NCBI GenBank assembly: GCA_907165275.2
Contig: OU015660.1
Coordinates: 8,558,501 to 8,622,500, forward strand
Length of the DNA stretch: 64,000 nt
Reading direction: 5' to 3'
Source of the DNA: Zygaena filipendulae
Taxonomy: Eukaryota > Arthropoda > Insecta > Lepidoptera > Zygaenidae
The notes below the pieces were generated by a model that searched no databases, was not told the DNA's origin, and was given only the letters and a program-made list of their open reading frames with translations. Positions 23,050 to 36,770 of this stretch are shown in pieces. Numbering within the stretch: the first letter of the stretch is position 1; each line of letters opens with the position of its first letter. Made by a program: the position numbers and the translations under genes.

Positions 23050-23334
23050 GAATAGCAGATAGTCGTGCTGCTTAAGCATAGCAGGGAAGGATGTATCAAG
23101 TCGAAAGGCTATCAAAGGGTAACAATAAATAACATTTGTTTAATATTTTTTCCCTTTAAGTTAACAAGGGCTCTACCATCACCTAAAACAGTCATAAAAT
23201 TAATACATTGAAATTTTGTTAACCGTTATTTCGAATTCATAAACAGTGTATCAAATTGGATTAAATGAAAATTCTAATAAATTCTAATATAAGGTTATGT
23301 TATTACTTATAATGTAAAAATAAACCCACCAAAA

Positions 23335-23690
23335 ACATTTTCATGTAAAATGATACCAAGACGAGACCGACGGGCACTGTCAAAAAGTTATCAGATCTCA
23401 TGTAGAGCCAAGCTTATAACTCTACACACCCTAACTCTACAAGGCCTAACTTCTCAAATTATACACTTTAGTTAGAATATGTGACTTGGCCGTTTCGTTA
23501 CTACAAGAACTATTGTATAACGGAAAAGTAATTAATTTTTCATTTTTCATCTTACGCTCATATGAATGGGGCGAAATGGCCAAGTCACATATTCTGACTA
23601 TGGTGTAGAGTTTGACAAGTTAGACCTTGTAGAGTTAGGGTGTGTAGAGTTATAAGCTTAACTCTACATGAGATCTGATACTTTATATTT
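23335..23690. mobile_element. Fold-back element with AGATCTCATGTAGAG arms of about 110 bp
   Basis: Arms at about 23387-23500 and 23567-23683 are inverse (TCAGATCTCATGTAGAG / CTCTACATGAGATCTGA; ATGTGACTTGGCC / GGCCAAGTCACAT). A CATTTTCATGTAAAATG palindrome precedes the left arm. Confidence 0.85.
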
Positions 23691-25640
23691 TTAATAAGTC
23701 CGCTATTTACAATATATTCCAAGAATTATGTTTATCTGGTATAATACAAACCCAAGTTATAAGGGTTCAAAAAAACGACGAAGCACTTCGAGAAAAGATA
23801 GGTATTGCTCCCGCTTCGCTTGGCTCGTCTTGGCGGGGGCACTACCGTGCCCCCAGATGTGTGTCTTCGTGTGGTTAGAGTTACTTTTCCTAATACTTAA
23901 ATATCCTTACAGAAGTTACTTCCAGAGATTATAGACACTATTTCCAGAGATTATAAAATCACTAACAAACACACTTTTTCACATAATACTTTCTCATTAG
24001 TATAGACATAGCAATCAGTAATATATTCTAAGCGGGCTCGCGGCTTGTCGCCCCCTTCCCAACTAACCCTATATATTGTGTTCTTATATCATATCGTTGA
24101 CCTATGACCACTGTTTCCAGCTAATGATTATATACCGATACGAGTAAATTACGAGTGATCGTTCCAATCTATCTCGGACTATCTTGTTGTTCCCAATGAT
24201 TAGGTTCCGGTTGCAGTTGAAACTCAGTGGGACCATATCTCTCATTATTCTGTTACTATTAGGTAATTATTATTACGAACTGGCTCAGTTTTCTACTTCT
24301 CTAAATTATTATTATTGCCGTTGTCGAATCCGCATTCCACAGGCGTGAAAATTGAAATTTTCTCAGTAACTCTGTAACTGTTGAAGACTTTTTGTAGGAG
24401 AGATTTTTTTGAGATAGGTACTTTATGTTGGTGTTGAATGTGTTTTGAGTGTCGTTCCTGCATTAAAAAGGATCTCTTCTCATATAGCCCCATCACGACG
24501 GCCGATTGCCTTATTTCATTTGATTTCTCATTAAGATAACGCCTTCATCGATAAATAAATAAATAACTAAATAACGTGCTGACATATTAAATTTCATATT
24601 TCGGAACTTATATGTTTATGAATTTGTTTTTTCTATTAATTTTCATACATGAAAGAAATCCACGAAGTTTATACCGAAGGTCTATATAATATTGTAGGGT
24701 ATTTGATAAATAAGTACGGCAGGACCAGGTAGGTTGAACTTGTGTAACGTCAGTGAGTGACCGGACAATAAATAGATTTGCACGTCTCTGCGTTTTCATA
24801 TTTTATTCGCCGATACACTACAAATAGTATCTATAGATATACATAGATGGGCAATCATCATGTTTGGGTTTAAAAACGATAAAATGTAGTCTTTTACGGC
24901 CTTAAAGGCAAGTTTTTATAGGGATTAATCCCATGCATCTGGTTGTTTGCCCATACCGAGATAGAAGTTATCCTACGTAGTACGCAGAATGATAGAAGTT
25001 ACGAGATAGTGTAGCTTTTGATTATTGTAATAGGTTTTAAAACCGTTGTTTGTTTTAAAATACAGCCCCAACAAATATACAAATTACTTTAGCCTCTTTT
25101 TTTCGTACAAGATGAATCAAGACTAATTGTTTAAATATGTTTCTTGTTTGAATAATAGTAAAGTAATAGACAACAGCTGCTCAGTGGTTTTATCTTTGTG
25201 GTTACAATGCACAAACAAACTCAACGCATTGAAGTCCAATCTTCGTTCTTACAATATAAGAATTCTTATAAAATAAATGTTTCAGTTCGTGTATTAGGTA
25301 TGAAAAAAAAAACTTAACGCTTCTGAATTTCACTAAAGTATCTCCAATGTATCTCCAATGATATGTTATATAAACTAAACTTGGCAGTTCGACGGGTCAG
25401 GTTTAGGGTACTGAGATATGATACTATGATATTAACACGGCACGTTAAGATAAAAATTATCTTTCCCTCGTTCTCAAAAAAGTTACACTTAAAAAAAAAC
25501 ATATTTACGTTTTTTATTACATTACATTACAGAATATTATTTTTTGTAATATTTTGGCACCTAGGAAGCGCTTTATGGGCAAGGAATATTTTTGGTCACA
25601 TTGAATAAGGAGCCAGGGTCATTCTTATATCGTGGAATTT

Positions 25641-25775
25641 CAAAATCTGAGGGTCGATTTTTGAATCACGCGAATTACTATTCGCACACGGAATTAATTG
25701 CAAGATTCACGCGTGAATGCTTAAAAAATGTATGAGGAGTCGCACATGAATTCGCGGTCGTGCTTTTTTTTATTT
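25641..25775. mobile_element. Partial GAATCGCTCGAATTAC MITE
   Basis: GATTTTTGAATCACGCGAAT then CGCACACGGAATTAATTGCA and ATTCACGCGTGAAT; the right end is degraded. Confidence 0.65.
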
Positions 25776-26204
25776 CCATCTGCAACCGGAAGAATATTCC
25801 GTTCAGTTATTGTATTCAACCTAACATAATATCGAGTAAAGTAAATGCTAATTATCATAAACAAATACGTTTATTACCTCACAACGAAATACCTATATGT
25901 TTACTTAGGCACAAACCAAAATAAGCTGGGCGGCGTTGCGAAATGACATTTATTATTTCTGACTTTTCTGAGTGAACCGAGCTTGGGTAATTTTCATAAA
26001 ACATTAATTAATGCGGCACCCCGCTTTTTATTAGTTTCAGAATAATAAACCGTTTCCCGTTTTGCTTTTTTTTTATAAAGCCTGCAATCAACAGCTGTTT
26101 TCTACGTCTCTTTTTTAATTAAATAGGTACTTATTTTATTGCACTCACTTGGGATCTTTGTATATAATATGAATGTCGGGCCACATCTAAGAATTAGCCT
26201 ATTC

Positions 26205-26287
26205 ACTGAGTGCGGCAGTTTTGTTTTTAAAATGTTTTCTTTTAATTTTAATTAAGTAATCATTAAAACTCCACTGAGTGCGGCCGT
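26205..26287. mobile_element. CGGCCGCACTCAGAGTCG-family MITE, right part
   Basis: CACTGAGTGCGGCAGTTTTG to CCACTGAGTGCGGCCG|TTAG; short derivative. Confidence 0.65.
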
Positions 26288-27509
26288 TAGTTTATGTCTT
26301 AAGACGTAAGTGCAAAGTGACCCTATTATGACATCATTACTATTATAGCTCTAATATACGAGAACGATATTACTTTAATGGCGCCGTTCTAAAACTTTAA
26401 AAGCCCTACCTCAGGTCTGCGCATATTCAAAAGAATTAGCTTCTTAGTTTACTGAAAGGGACATGTCGAGATGTGGATAAGTGGAGATAATGTAGACAAG
26501 CTCATTTTTTAGTTTATACTCGGCGTGAACTGCGCTTATAAAGTTATATATCCTACCATTGATCCGTTTAGGTATTTTTTTTTTCAAAAGCTTATTATAT
26601 GATTTTAACTTAATCCTTCCAAAATTTCAATGCGAAAACTTATCTACTTTAATGTTGCTGTCGTATAGAATTGCAATGTTTGGAAAGTATTGTCATTTTT
26701 AATTTAATACCTACATATGTATATGTATAACATACCTACACATAACTATAAAATCACAGTAGTAGTTATAATGCTGAATATAGCAATCGGTTGTCATTTG
26801 ACTACAATACTTCATTGTTATATGTATACATATGTAACTGAACGATACGTTTGAAATCGCTTCTAGCTTTGTACCCATCTATATCATTGTGTCATTTGGC
26901 AGTCCATAGTTTACTGAGGTCTCGTTTTGGGGTCGCAGGCTTTACTTATGTATGAGACCGTGTCCCAGGCCATTGTTAATTATGACGCTTTGTAGGCACT
27001 GTGTCTCCTAGAAAATAGGTTATTTACGACTGGGAATTTCAGGTGGCATATTTCATGTCTTGCTAACTTAATTTTTATTCCTCGTCTAGCTTGTCTGAAT
27101 TCTTTTTTTCCAACCTTTTACTTACTCAACTGAACTCTATAATTATAAACTCCTAATTATTTAATTTTCTTTCTTTATTTAATTTATAATTTTCACCAAC
27201 TTGTTCGTCTTAAACTTACGAATATTAGTTGCACTCTACTCTCTAGCCCTATTAATTTTTTTTGTAACACTGATTTCAATATAATAATAGGATGAAATTA
27301 AATTCCGTCTAAGAATCTAACTTACCGTGTTACAGCTATACAAGATATTGAATAGATTATTGTCTGTTGCAAAAAGTGCCACCTAGAATCGTGAATTTCA
27401 CTGATTTAATTTTTAAAATCGACTCTCACCTCACTTATTACAATTTAAAATTGACTATTCTATTCTGTATACCCGGGTAAAAGTAGGTATGTTACATATC
27501 TATATATAC

Positions 27510-27805
27510 ATACATACATACATATAAATAAAATTTAAGTGTCTATTTGTAATTCCAAATTTACAGCTTTTCACTAAATACCTACCGTACGGTACTTTAC
27601 ATAAAAAAAATATTTTTAAAAATTTTCTGTATGTCTGTCTGTTTGTTCCGGATAATCTCTGAAACGGCTGGACCGATTTTAACGGGACTTTCACTGGCAC
27701 ATAGGTGATATTATAAGGAGTAACTTAGGCTACATTTATTTTACAAAAAAATAATTCCTGCGGAAATTCCGCAACTCACGCGGGTGAAACCCCGGGGCAC
27801 AGCTG
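27510..27805 (+). mobile_element. Helitron-like element, third subfamily
   Basis: Contains TGTCTGTTTGTTCCGGATAA, GAAACGGCTGGACCGATTTT and GGTGAAACCCCGGGGCACAG. An inverse copy is at 53528-53825. Confidence 0.7.
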
Positions 27806-27977
27806 ATAAACACATAATATTGTAAGCTATCGTAAGCTTCAAAAGCCGTAAAAGATTTTCTACTCACATAACCTGTAGGTATAACAGATATGCCTATGAT
27901 ATATTCAACTCATTATGAAGACTCACCTGGCACCTGTGCTCTGATCTTTCTGTCCTGTCATTCTATAAAGAGATTTA

Positions 27978-28105
27978 CGGCCGCACTCATAGTCGTTTTA
28001 ATGATTACTTAATTTTAAGTTAAGATTTTCTGCAATCAGAGACGTTCATTAAATTAATGTTAATTGGCATTTGACTGAATAAGTTAAATTTAGTGAAATG
28101 CTTAA
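27978..28105. mobile_element. CGGCCGCACTCAGAGTCG-family MITE, left part
   Basis: TTA|CGGCCGCACTCATAGTCG then GCAATCAGAGACGTTCATTA. The right end is not found. Confidence 0.7.
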
Positions 28106-28279
28106 CTATCTAGGTATTTGTTAACAAAAAGAATAAGTTAAGTCAGTTGTCTGTGACTGGCAGTGCTACAACTATGATTAACTTGGTAGATAGGTATGTC
28201 TAAGCATTAGTATTCAAACATAATAATTTAATCGCATTCAGAATCAAAGTAAAGCTAAATCCCCGTCTATTTTAAGACC

Positions 28280-28410
28280 TGCAGGGCAATTATGTAACTT
28301 TTGTTGCTATCATTTTTCAGATTCAATCAGAAAAATAGCGAAATCATGTTTCGGCAGCTTCAACTTTTGAAGTATGTTTATTTTGGTTGATCGCTAGATA
28401 TTGTAGGTGT
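28280..28410 (+). repeat. Dispersed repeat, partner of 41618-41765
   Basis: CCTGCAGGGCAATTATGTAA, TTTTGTTGCTATCAT and CTTCAACTTTTGAAGTATGT, matched in reverse at 41618-41765. Confidence 0.7.
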
Positions 28411-29384
28411 CAAAATGTGCATATTGTAATAACAAAACCGTCATGTTGCACCCGAAAAATAATAGGAACCAAAGTTATATAATAGCCCCTCTGGTGGTGC
28501 TATAAGTTAATGTGCAAGCATTGTTACTACATACATACATATATTAATTCAAATCCTTACGACTTTCAATGCGACCTTGAAAACCAAAAAAAAGTGGATG
28601 ATCACAATTGAACATCCTACATCCAACACAAGCGAACTTTTTGGTTGTTATCCATGTATTTGCAATTTGCATCGTAAGCCTACCAGCTCGGCCTCGCATT
28701 GTTACCTAACAATGTTGCCGTAATGTTTGATAAATTGGGCTTCGCTTCAACCGTAAAGATTATAATGACAAACAAAAGAAATCGTGATTCTGCGAACTTT
28801 GCGAACAGTTTTCATTTTTAACGTAGAAAAAGAATCAAAAGCAAATTTAACTTAGGAAAATTTAATGGAAATTATATTGGTATACAGATGAAAGTTAGAA
28901 CGCGGACGGCGCAGCGGCCAGCGTAATTTTTGCGTTTCTTACGTAGGTAAGTACCTATTAGGTACATATTGCATAGTAATTGACGTAGGTATATAGGTAC
29001 CTGTATTTTTTATTATACGTACATAATGTAGTATTACGTACACAAAGTATTCATAGTATTGGTATAGGAATATAAAAACGATTAACTCCTAAACATGATA
29101 AGCGATAAATTAAACGAGGAGCCCATTAAATTTTTAGAAATAGTAGGTATTTTGAAAAATCGTAGAAAAATATGAGTAGGATTCGGTATACACAAAGGAC
29201 AATTAATATTACAAAGCACAAGAAATATATAAATGGCGGTATGATCGCATAATTGCGATCTCTTCCAGACCATCCATTTAGATACGATTTTTTTCGCCAA
29301 TATTATCTCCCTTTATTTTATATACGTATACATTGCATAATATATCCGTATATAAAAGCTCTCAAGTCTCACCATAGTTATAAC

Positions 29385-29660
29385 CACACAGCAAATAAAT
29401 TAAATAGAGAGGATATGTAGGCGGGGCAGACGCGCCAGAGCAAAGCTCTAACTGCCTAAAACTACTTTTGCTGCCATCCCAAATATATTTACCACTATAT
29501 TCCAAAAACTTTGAATGTTGAAAACAGTGACTAAGTAAAAACATAACTATAACTAAAGCATTTAATAAATTTCTTTACGTTTATGAATGATTTAGTGCGT
29601 ATTGAATAGTTTTGTGTGCGAAAATCACCCGGCGACACTGGTTTTTATCTGTTTTCATAA
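29385..29660 (+). repeat. Dispersed repeat, copy 1 of an inverse pair
   Basis: Shares with 36485-36770 (reversed) TTTGCTGCCATCCCAA, GCGGGGCAG, a CTCTAAC hairpin and AATTTCTTTACGTTTATGAA. Confidence 0.75.
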
Positions 29661-30344
29661 TAAACTGAGTTGATGTCTCTTCTATCTATTATTTTCTGTT
29701 CTGTGGTTAATAGTTATAATCTAGTCGATACATTTTATTATAATATTATATATTATATTTTTATATTATAGGCACCTCTAAATTTCAACTTAATAGTATT
29801 ATAACCAACCAAATAATTCATTAAACTTTTGTGAGGTACCTATTGAAAGGAAAATTTTTGTTCATGGGTAATGCTCGTGTATTTCTTAGAAGTTCAAAGC
29901 AAGATGTTATACCTAGGTAGGTAAGTAAGGTTTTATCCGCCATTAGACGAGATTGTACTTTATGATTTAACTGCACTTATATTATCTGTGACTGCACCAT
30001 CTGTTCTATACATAGGTAGGTACCTAATCTATACTTATAATAAAGCTGTAGGAGTCAATTCTGTACATTGAATATATATTCAAAATTAATATTGGAGGAT
30101 GAATGGTGATCGATACTGATGCCAAAAATGCAATCAGTAGATTTTTTGTCTGTCTGTCTGTCTGTATGTGCACCCATGGATCAAAAACTACTGAAGGGAT
30201 TTTAACCAAACTTGGTATGATTGTAGCCCATACTCCTGAGCAGGTTATAGATTATATAACATAACGCTAAGACACATAGGAGCTGAGCAGTGACGATAAA
30301 TTTGAAGCAAGTCGGATGAAAATGCGCTTTCGAGCTCTTATCCT

Positions 30345-30506
30345 CGCATACATTTCCTCAATCATGCAAAAACGGCTGAACGGATTTGAATGAAATTTGG
30401 CATGCACGTTTTCAGGGGTAGAGAGAAGGACAAAGGGTACTCTATATCCCGGAATTCCCGCGGGAACTCCGAAATTACCGCGGGTGAAACCGCGGGGCAC
30501 AGTTAG
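30345..30506 (+). mobile_element. Helitron-like 3' end
   Basis: AAAAACGGCTGAACGGATTT, CCCGCGGGAACTCCG and GTGAAACCGCGGGGCACAG; the CTAG terminus is mutated to TTAG. Confidence 0.7.
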
Positions 30507-31145
30507 TATGTGTAATAAAACTGTAAACATGCGGTGTCTGTAGGTAATTTGAAAGAAAATATATAAAATCAAAATAAATTAAAATAAATAAATAAATAAA
30601 ATTGAACAAAAAATACTTTACGGCAGATTTCTTAAATGCATTTTTTATTTATTGTTTAATAAAAAGGCGACATAATAAATTCTGGTAATGTTGGATATAA
30701 ACCTATACGTACAACGTATAAACCTATACCTATACGTATAAACCTATATGAACCTATACGTAGGTATGTTCCGCTTTATAGGATACTTTTATTCTACAAA
30801 AAAAAAAGAGTTCACGAGCGTATGAAACTCGGTTGTCACCGACTACATATTTGTAAATAAGTAGGTACGAATGTTATATAAAGTAAATGCCTATTTCCAC
30901 CGCCTACCTATTTCATAACATACGAATAAGTTTAAAATAAGTATAATAAAAATGGAGTCCTAAAATATTCTAAAGCGTTTTAGGGTTCCCTATAGCGATT
31001 CGATGGTCTGAGAGGTAAGTACCTACTTAACTATTTTTTTTTATATTGCGCAGTTCATACCTACTATCAGTGAACGAAGAGCCTACCATTGTATAATAAC
31101 TTTTCTACTGAAATAATCAATAGGTAAACCCTAAAAAATCAATAA

Positions 31146-31352
31146 CGGCCGCACTCAGAGTCGTTTTAATGATTACTTTGTTATTCGGCATCTAACTAAT
31201 TAACTTAATTAGTTAGATTTTAAATTTATTTAAATTTACTTAAATGCCAATTAACATTAATTTAATGTACGTCTCTGATTGCGGCAGTTTTGTTTTCAAA
31301 ATCTTTACTTAAGATTAAGTAATCATTAAAACGACTCTGCAAAGTGCGGACG
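31146..31352. mobile_element. CGGCCGCACTCAGAGTCG-family MITE, TAA duplication
   Basis: Ends CGGCCGCACTCAGAGTCG and CGACTCTGCAAAGTGCGGACG, with TAA on both sides. Confidence 0.85.
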
Positions 31353-32318
31353 TAAGCATCGGGTGAACTGAAAATTATTTAGGATTTAAGTCTTAGATAA
31401 TATGCTGAAGCGCAGCGTAGGTACGTTGACGGTTGACGTAATAATTGTTTCTTTTTTCTTTTAACTTCCAAATCCCATACCCAGCTAAACTAAAGCTCGC
31501 GAGGTCGCGCACCAACGTCTTGCTCGGAGATGGAACATGAATATTGAAAGACTAAATTGCGAAGTGATAGCCTACTTTATACCTACTTACACATCAATAT
31601 TCTATTACTTGTATAGGCCTTAATATACGGAATACTTACCTTCAGAAAACCTATTGTACCAATACCTTTTCGACCACTTAATATTACAGTTATATTTAAT
31701 TGTGAGTGAATTCTATTGCTATAACGATGAGTTTGCGCTGTTTGTGAAGGAAAACATGAGAAAAGCCTGGTGATAGGGCACTTTCTAGTCCCCAGCTGGC
31801 TAGCTACCTTTTAATTGAAAATCTGGCCAAACGTCTATAGGTGTGGTCAGTAGACTCACTGAAAACCAATTCCCATTTTAGCCCTTTTTCTTTTTATATA
31901 ATCCCCGATTTAAATATTTCGAGGCCTTGCAGTCATTTGCTTATGGGCCTAAATTCACTTAAATTTTCCGAAATCCCCTCCTCTATTCCTTATTTTCTAT
32001 TCTAGTTCTTTAAATTCTCCAAGTTTCAAGACCCATTTCAGGCTAGGTGTCATTTGAAAGCAGCTGTGGTGTATTAATGCCTTGCCGGTTAACCTTATAG
32101 AAAGCTCTTAAAACTAAAATATTCTAATTCTTAACGATACTGCAGCTGGTTCATTCTCCAATATTATCTACTACATAGCCAGGATTTTTAAGGTATTTTA
32201 CCTTTTAAAAGGAAAAAATTGATGATGCTGATTCGTTAATCATTTTTCGAACATCAATCGCTTAACCTTAGGGTACACCAATTATTTTCCAATATTTGGA
32301 TATGGTTAAATAAAAATA

Positions 32319-32540
32319 CTAGCTGTCCCGCGCGGTTACACTCGCGATAATTTCGAAGTTCCCGCGGCATTGTTCCGTAAACTTTGCAACCCCTTTTCAT
32401 CCCCTTAGGGGTTGAATTTTCAAAAATACTTCGTCATAGAAAGAATACACCCTCCAAGTTTCAGGTCTCTAACGATCAGCGGTTTAGGCTGTGCGTTGAT
32501 CCATCAGTCATTCAGGACAAAGCATTTTATAGGTATATAG
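32319..32540 (-). mobile_element. Helitron-like element, second subfamily
   Basis: ACTAGCTGTCCCGCGCGG, then the CACCCTCCAAGTTTCAGG and TTGATCCATCAGTCATTCAG blocks as at 20935. Confidence 0.8.
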
Positions 32541-34205
32541 ATTAACAATAGATATTATAATTTATCTGTTATAACTTTATGTATAACTTTTTTTTGAAAC
32601 AGACATGCAAGGAGATTATAATGTACAAAATTAAGGCCTATGGTATTTTGCAGTTTGAGCTATGTAACTCCCTGTATCACCTAGCTAAAATAAACATGTA
32701 AAAGTGAGGGCACAATCTTTATAGTATGACGTAGTAACCACTCTTAATGTTTGAAATTCAAAACTTAACTTTATCATCACCAGACAATAGAAATGTAAGG
32801 ATTTGTTAATAAAATACACTGTGAAAATTTCAAAAGTTTTAATAAGTAGGTTCGTGTTATTAATTCAGTATAAAATCTGAGTAGATAAACTTCAACATCT
32901 TCCGGTTATTTTAACGGAATGTTAATAAAAGCTCTATTTCTTTCGTCTTGTTGCATGGCTCCAGAGGTTTTTTGTTAATGAGGACTGGACAGTTTACAAC
33001 TTTAATGTAAAACTTCAATATTTAAAACTTGACGCCGCCGTCTTTAAAACTTTGAAACGGACTTAATGAACGAAGAATTTCCGGCACTTGTTAATTAATT
33101 TCATTAGTAGAGCTAGAAGAAAATTTTATAAAATTAATAAAAATAGGTATTCCTCAACTGAATGCACTACATCATATTGTATACCAAGCATATCCAGATA
33201 GGCACATACCTACTAGATAGGTTTTCACCTAGTTTTCTATGAATAGTCAAATGCGAACGTTTCTGGAAATGAATTTATAAAAAAATTATTAAAATGAATT
33301 ATTTATTTAAGAATATTATATGCACATAACTATACATAGCTTCGGTATATGCAATTATGCATACCAAGTCAATTTTTTTTTTTCATATACTATATATCTT
33401 TTCCTGGAGTGTAAACCAAAACCCACCACGCATAGAGGACAAACATACGGATAATATTTTTATTTATATCGCTTTTTTATATTTTGTAACATATCAAAGT
33501 ATATATAGGTACATGACTTATGTATTTTACCTTCCTAAATACATGCATATTTATATACCTAGCTCATGTATGATTATTCTAATTTTATTGTAAACTGACA
33601 AGTACCCAAAACTATAATTTGTAAAATAACTAAACAAAATATTCGGTTTTACACTTGATTACATATTGTATTATTTTCATTTAATTTTCTACAAATACAT
33701 AGATACCTAGATACCTTGTAGGTAGTAAAATGACAAACTCGTCACCACTCCTCGGGTCTCTCCAATTAACAAAGTTTAGTCTGAAAGTTGTGATAGAGCA
33801 AACGCCTTTACTACTCTACAAGTGCTACGCTACTCTGGCAACGATAACTTTAAAAGTTGCTCCACACTTAAACCACCCGTCTCTTTTACTCCTACAGTAC
33901 TGAAGCTCGGCTATTTGGAGACTTAATAGTAGGTATTGCTGAATTATAGTTGCAACGTGATGCCAGACAGACTATCTTGTTCACATAGTATAAAATGAAC
34001 TCGCTTCCGCTGTCTGTTCGCGATAAACTCAAAAACTACTGAACAGATTTTCATGCGGTTTTCACCAATAGACAGTTCCAAACGGAAAATTCACACAAAT
34101 TGCCTGCGACATAACTATGGTTTACGAAGAGCTTAGCTCCTCTAAAATGTCCTTTTATTTTAGCTCTAGGTTTGGTTAACTTGTCGGAAAAAGCTTATAA
34201 TTATA
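32541..34205. other. No gene or repeat recognised
   Basis: AT-rich; the longest frame (33357-33593) is low-complexity and hydrophobic by composition only. Confidence 0.5.
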
Positions 34206-34210
34206 ATAAA

Positions 34211-34375
34211 CTAGCTGTCCCCCGCGGTTTCATCCGAGGTAATTTCGGAGTTCCCGTGTGAATTCCGCGATAAAAAGTATCTTTTGTTCTTCTCTGTAAC
34301 CCTGACAACTTGTATGCAAAATTTAATGGTGATATGTCCAGCCGTTCACGCGTGATGCCGTGACCAATAGAAATA
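34211..34375 (-). mobile_element. Helitron-like element
   Basis: CTAGCTGTCCCCCGCGG end, GTAATTTCGGAGTTCCCG, then CTTCTCTGTAACCCTGACAA. Confidence 0.7.
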
Positions 34376-34414
34376 GGGTTTCATTTTTAAATTTATACCT
34401 ATAAGGTATGGCAA

Positions 34415-34565
34415 AATTAGCTGCAAATATTTAAAGGGTTGGAAGTATACACCGTTGTAAACATGTTCATAAAAAAAAGAAAAAAAAAATCAAACAAAAT
34501 AAATCAATCAAAAACAAAACAACCTGTGAAGGCACTGTGAGTTACGTATATTACAGCTAATTTTG
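34415..34565. mobile_element. Partial copy of the 11110 element
   Basis: CTGCAAATATTTAAAGGGTT, AAGTATACACCGTTGTAA and ACAACCTGTGAAGGCACTG. Confidence 0.65.
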
Positions 34566-34934
34566 TCACATCATAAATAGATAAATAAATAATTTACCTA
34601 ATTATAATTACAGTGATAGTATTATAATAAAAGGTTCATTTTGTACGATTACACTGAAGCAACAGTTAGTGAAAAAAGAAAATACATAAATTGTTAAATT
34701 AAACTTGCGACTTGTGAGAGTACCTCTATGCCCTTCCTAGTAGTCTCGCGTGTCTTGAGACACTTACATTATTTTATTTTTGAATTATATGAGGAAAAAA
34801 ATGTATCGTGTATTTTTTGTTTGTTTTCATACCTATATCAGAAGTCTTAAGGGTAACAATGATACAATTTATGACACCTCGACTGTTTCACTCGTGAATC
34901 AAACAATGTTATCTATCTATCTAATCTAATCTAA

Positions 34935-35164
34935 TCTAATATATATAAATCACGTGTCACGTTGTTTGTCCGCGATGGACTCCGAAACTACTGAACGGAT
35001 TTGGATAAAATTTTGTAACCATTCATAAAATGGTCCAACTTAAAAGATAGGATAGTTTTTATCCCGGAATTCCCTCGGGAACTGAAGGACATAGAGTACT
35101 TTTTTCCCGCAACCTCCGCGGGAACTCCGAAATTACCGCGGATGAAATCGCGGGGGACAGCTAG
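34935..35164 (+). mobile_element. Helitron-like element, tandem copy 1 (230 bp)
   Basis: Begins TCTAATATATATAAATC after A, ends GGGGGACAGCTAG. The CCGCGG-rich palindromic segment before the CTAG end is the expected 3' hairpin. The next base pair starts copy 2 directly. Confidence 0.9.
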
Positions 35165-35394
35165 TCTAATATATATAAATCACGTGTCACGTTGTTTGTC
35201 CGCGATGGACTCCGAAACTACTGAACGGATTTTGATAAAATTTTGTAACCATTCATAAAATGGTCCAACTTAAAAGATAGGATAGTTTTTATCCCGGAAT
35301 TCCCGCGGGAACTGAAGGACATAGAGTACTTTTTTCCCGCAACCTCCGCGGGAACTCCGAAATTACCGCGGATGAAATCGCGGGGGACAGCTAG
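35165..35394 (+). mobile_element. Helitron-like element, tandem copy 2 (230 bp)
   Basis: Starts with TC immediately after CTAG of copy 1 and ends with its own CTAG followed by T. It differs from copy 1 at only two positions (35003/35233 g to t; 35075/35305 t to g). Confidence 0.92.
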
Positions 35395-36484
35395 TTAGTT
35401 TATATTTATTAATCATAACCATTTTATAGTCACATAAAAGAAAAAAACAAGTAATTTATAAGTTAACACCGTGAGCCTAATCGCGCTATTTCCAAACGAA
35501 TTCACTAAAAGAAAACCACAACCAAAAACGTTGCGTCACAGATAAGTAATAATATAATAGATTGCATTTAGCACATTCCGTAGGTATTAAGATTATTTTA
35601 GCACTTATTTGGAAGATTGTTTTTATTTGATGTTCTAATCCTCACGCTCATTCAAGTCACGATGAATAAAATATAAAACCAGATACCAATAAAAATTAAA
35701 ATCAATTATTATGTTTTGCAGTTCCTATTTTGTTTTGGTAAATTCGTTTCGATGGCACGATGTACTGTCTCTCTCTGATTTCTCTTTCTCTCTATTCGTC
35801 CGATTCATTCGATCCAAACATCCATTGGTGAATTATGGTTTCTGAAAGTCTAAACGTCAATAACAATAATGATCTGACCACCGACCGTGATTATAATTTA
35901 AAAACTCAATACTCAATGTAGGATACATGCCTCGCTATCGGTTATGTACCTTTATAGATGGAATATTCACAAAATAAAATAAAGAACAGCGCTAGGCCGG
36001 TAACTGACAGCAAATTGTTTACAAAGTGGCTATTGATGGGGCGCATCTTCAGACCACTGAACAACTGAACAACGTTTGAGAGCTTTGAAGCGCTTATTGC
36101 GCTGAACGAACCAATCTATGCACTAGCACTCATAAAAGGTAATTCAACGAGACTTGAGAGTTGAGGGTAGAATATCTACTTGTGCAGCAAAACTAGCGTC
36201 ACTACAAACACACAGTAAACCAATGTTGGGATTATTTATTTGTGAGATTGAAGACTATAGAAAAAAGATCCATTATTATAGCCAAATTATCATGGATTTT
36301 GTCATATCTATTCGTTTAGTGGAAGAGAATTACTATAAATAAGTATGTCTATTTCTGTAAAAATGCAAAAGTTGTTCGCTCAGTACATTGTCACCACTAA
36401 TATTTTATGCTATAGGTAATTTTGTGTATTGGAAACAGAACAGAAAATAACATATAGAAGTTGATGTCCAACTTAGTTTAGTAT

Positions 36485-36770
36485 GAGAACAAATGAAAAC
36501 CAGCGACGCCGGATGATTCTTGCACACAAACTATTCATCACGCTCTAAAACATTCATTAACGTAAAGAAATGTATTAAACGCTTTATGGTTATGTTTTTC
36601 TTAGTCAATGTTTTCAAAATTCAGTTTTGAGAATATTGTGGTAAATATGCTTGGGATGGCAGCAAATGAAGTTTTGGGCAAGTTAGAGCCTTCGCTCTAA
36701 CTTCCTTTGCAACGGTGGCGCGCCTGCCCCGCTTACATTTCCTTTATATATAATTTATTTTCTCTGCGAT
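36485..36770 (-). repeat. Dispersed repeat, copy 2 of the inverse pair
   Basis: Reverse of 29385-29660 across about 280 bp with moderate divergence. Contains AGTTAGAGCCTTCGCTCTAACT, a short hairpin. Confidence 0.75.

Larger units (their letters stand above)
23700..27500. other. Gene-poor AT-rich stretch
   Basis: Only two partial MITEs (25641 and 26205) were recognised. A GC-richer segment at 23800-23865 carries an inverted GGGGGCAC / GTGCCCCC and no domain. Confidence 0.45.
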
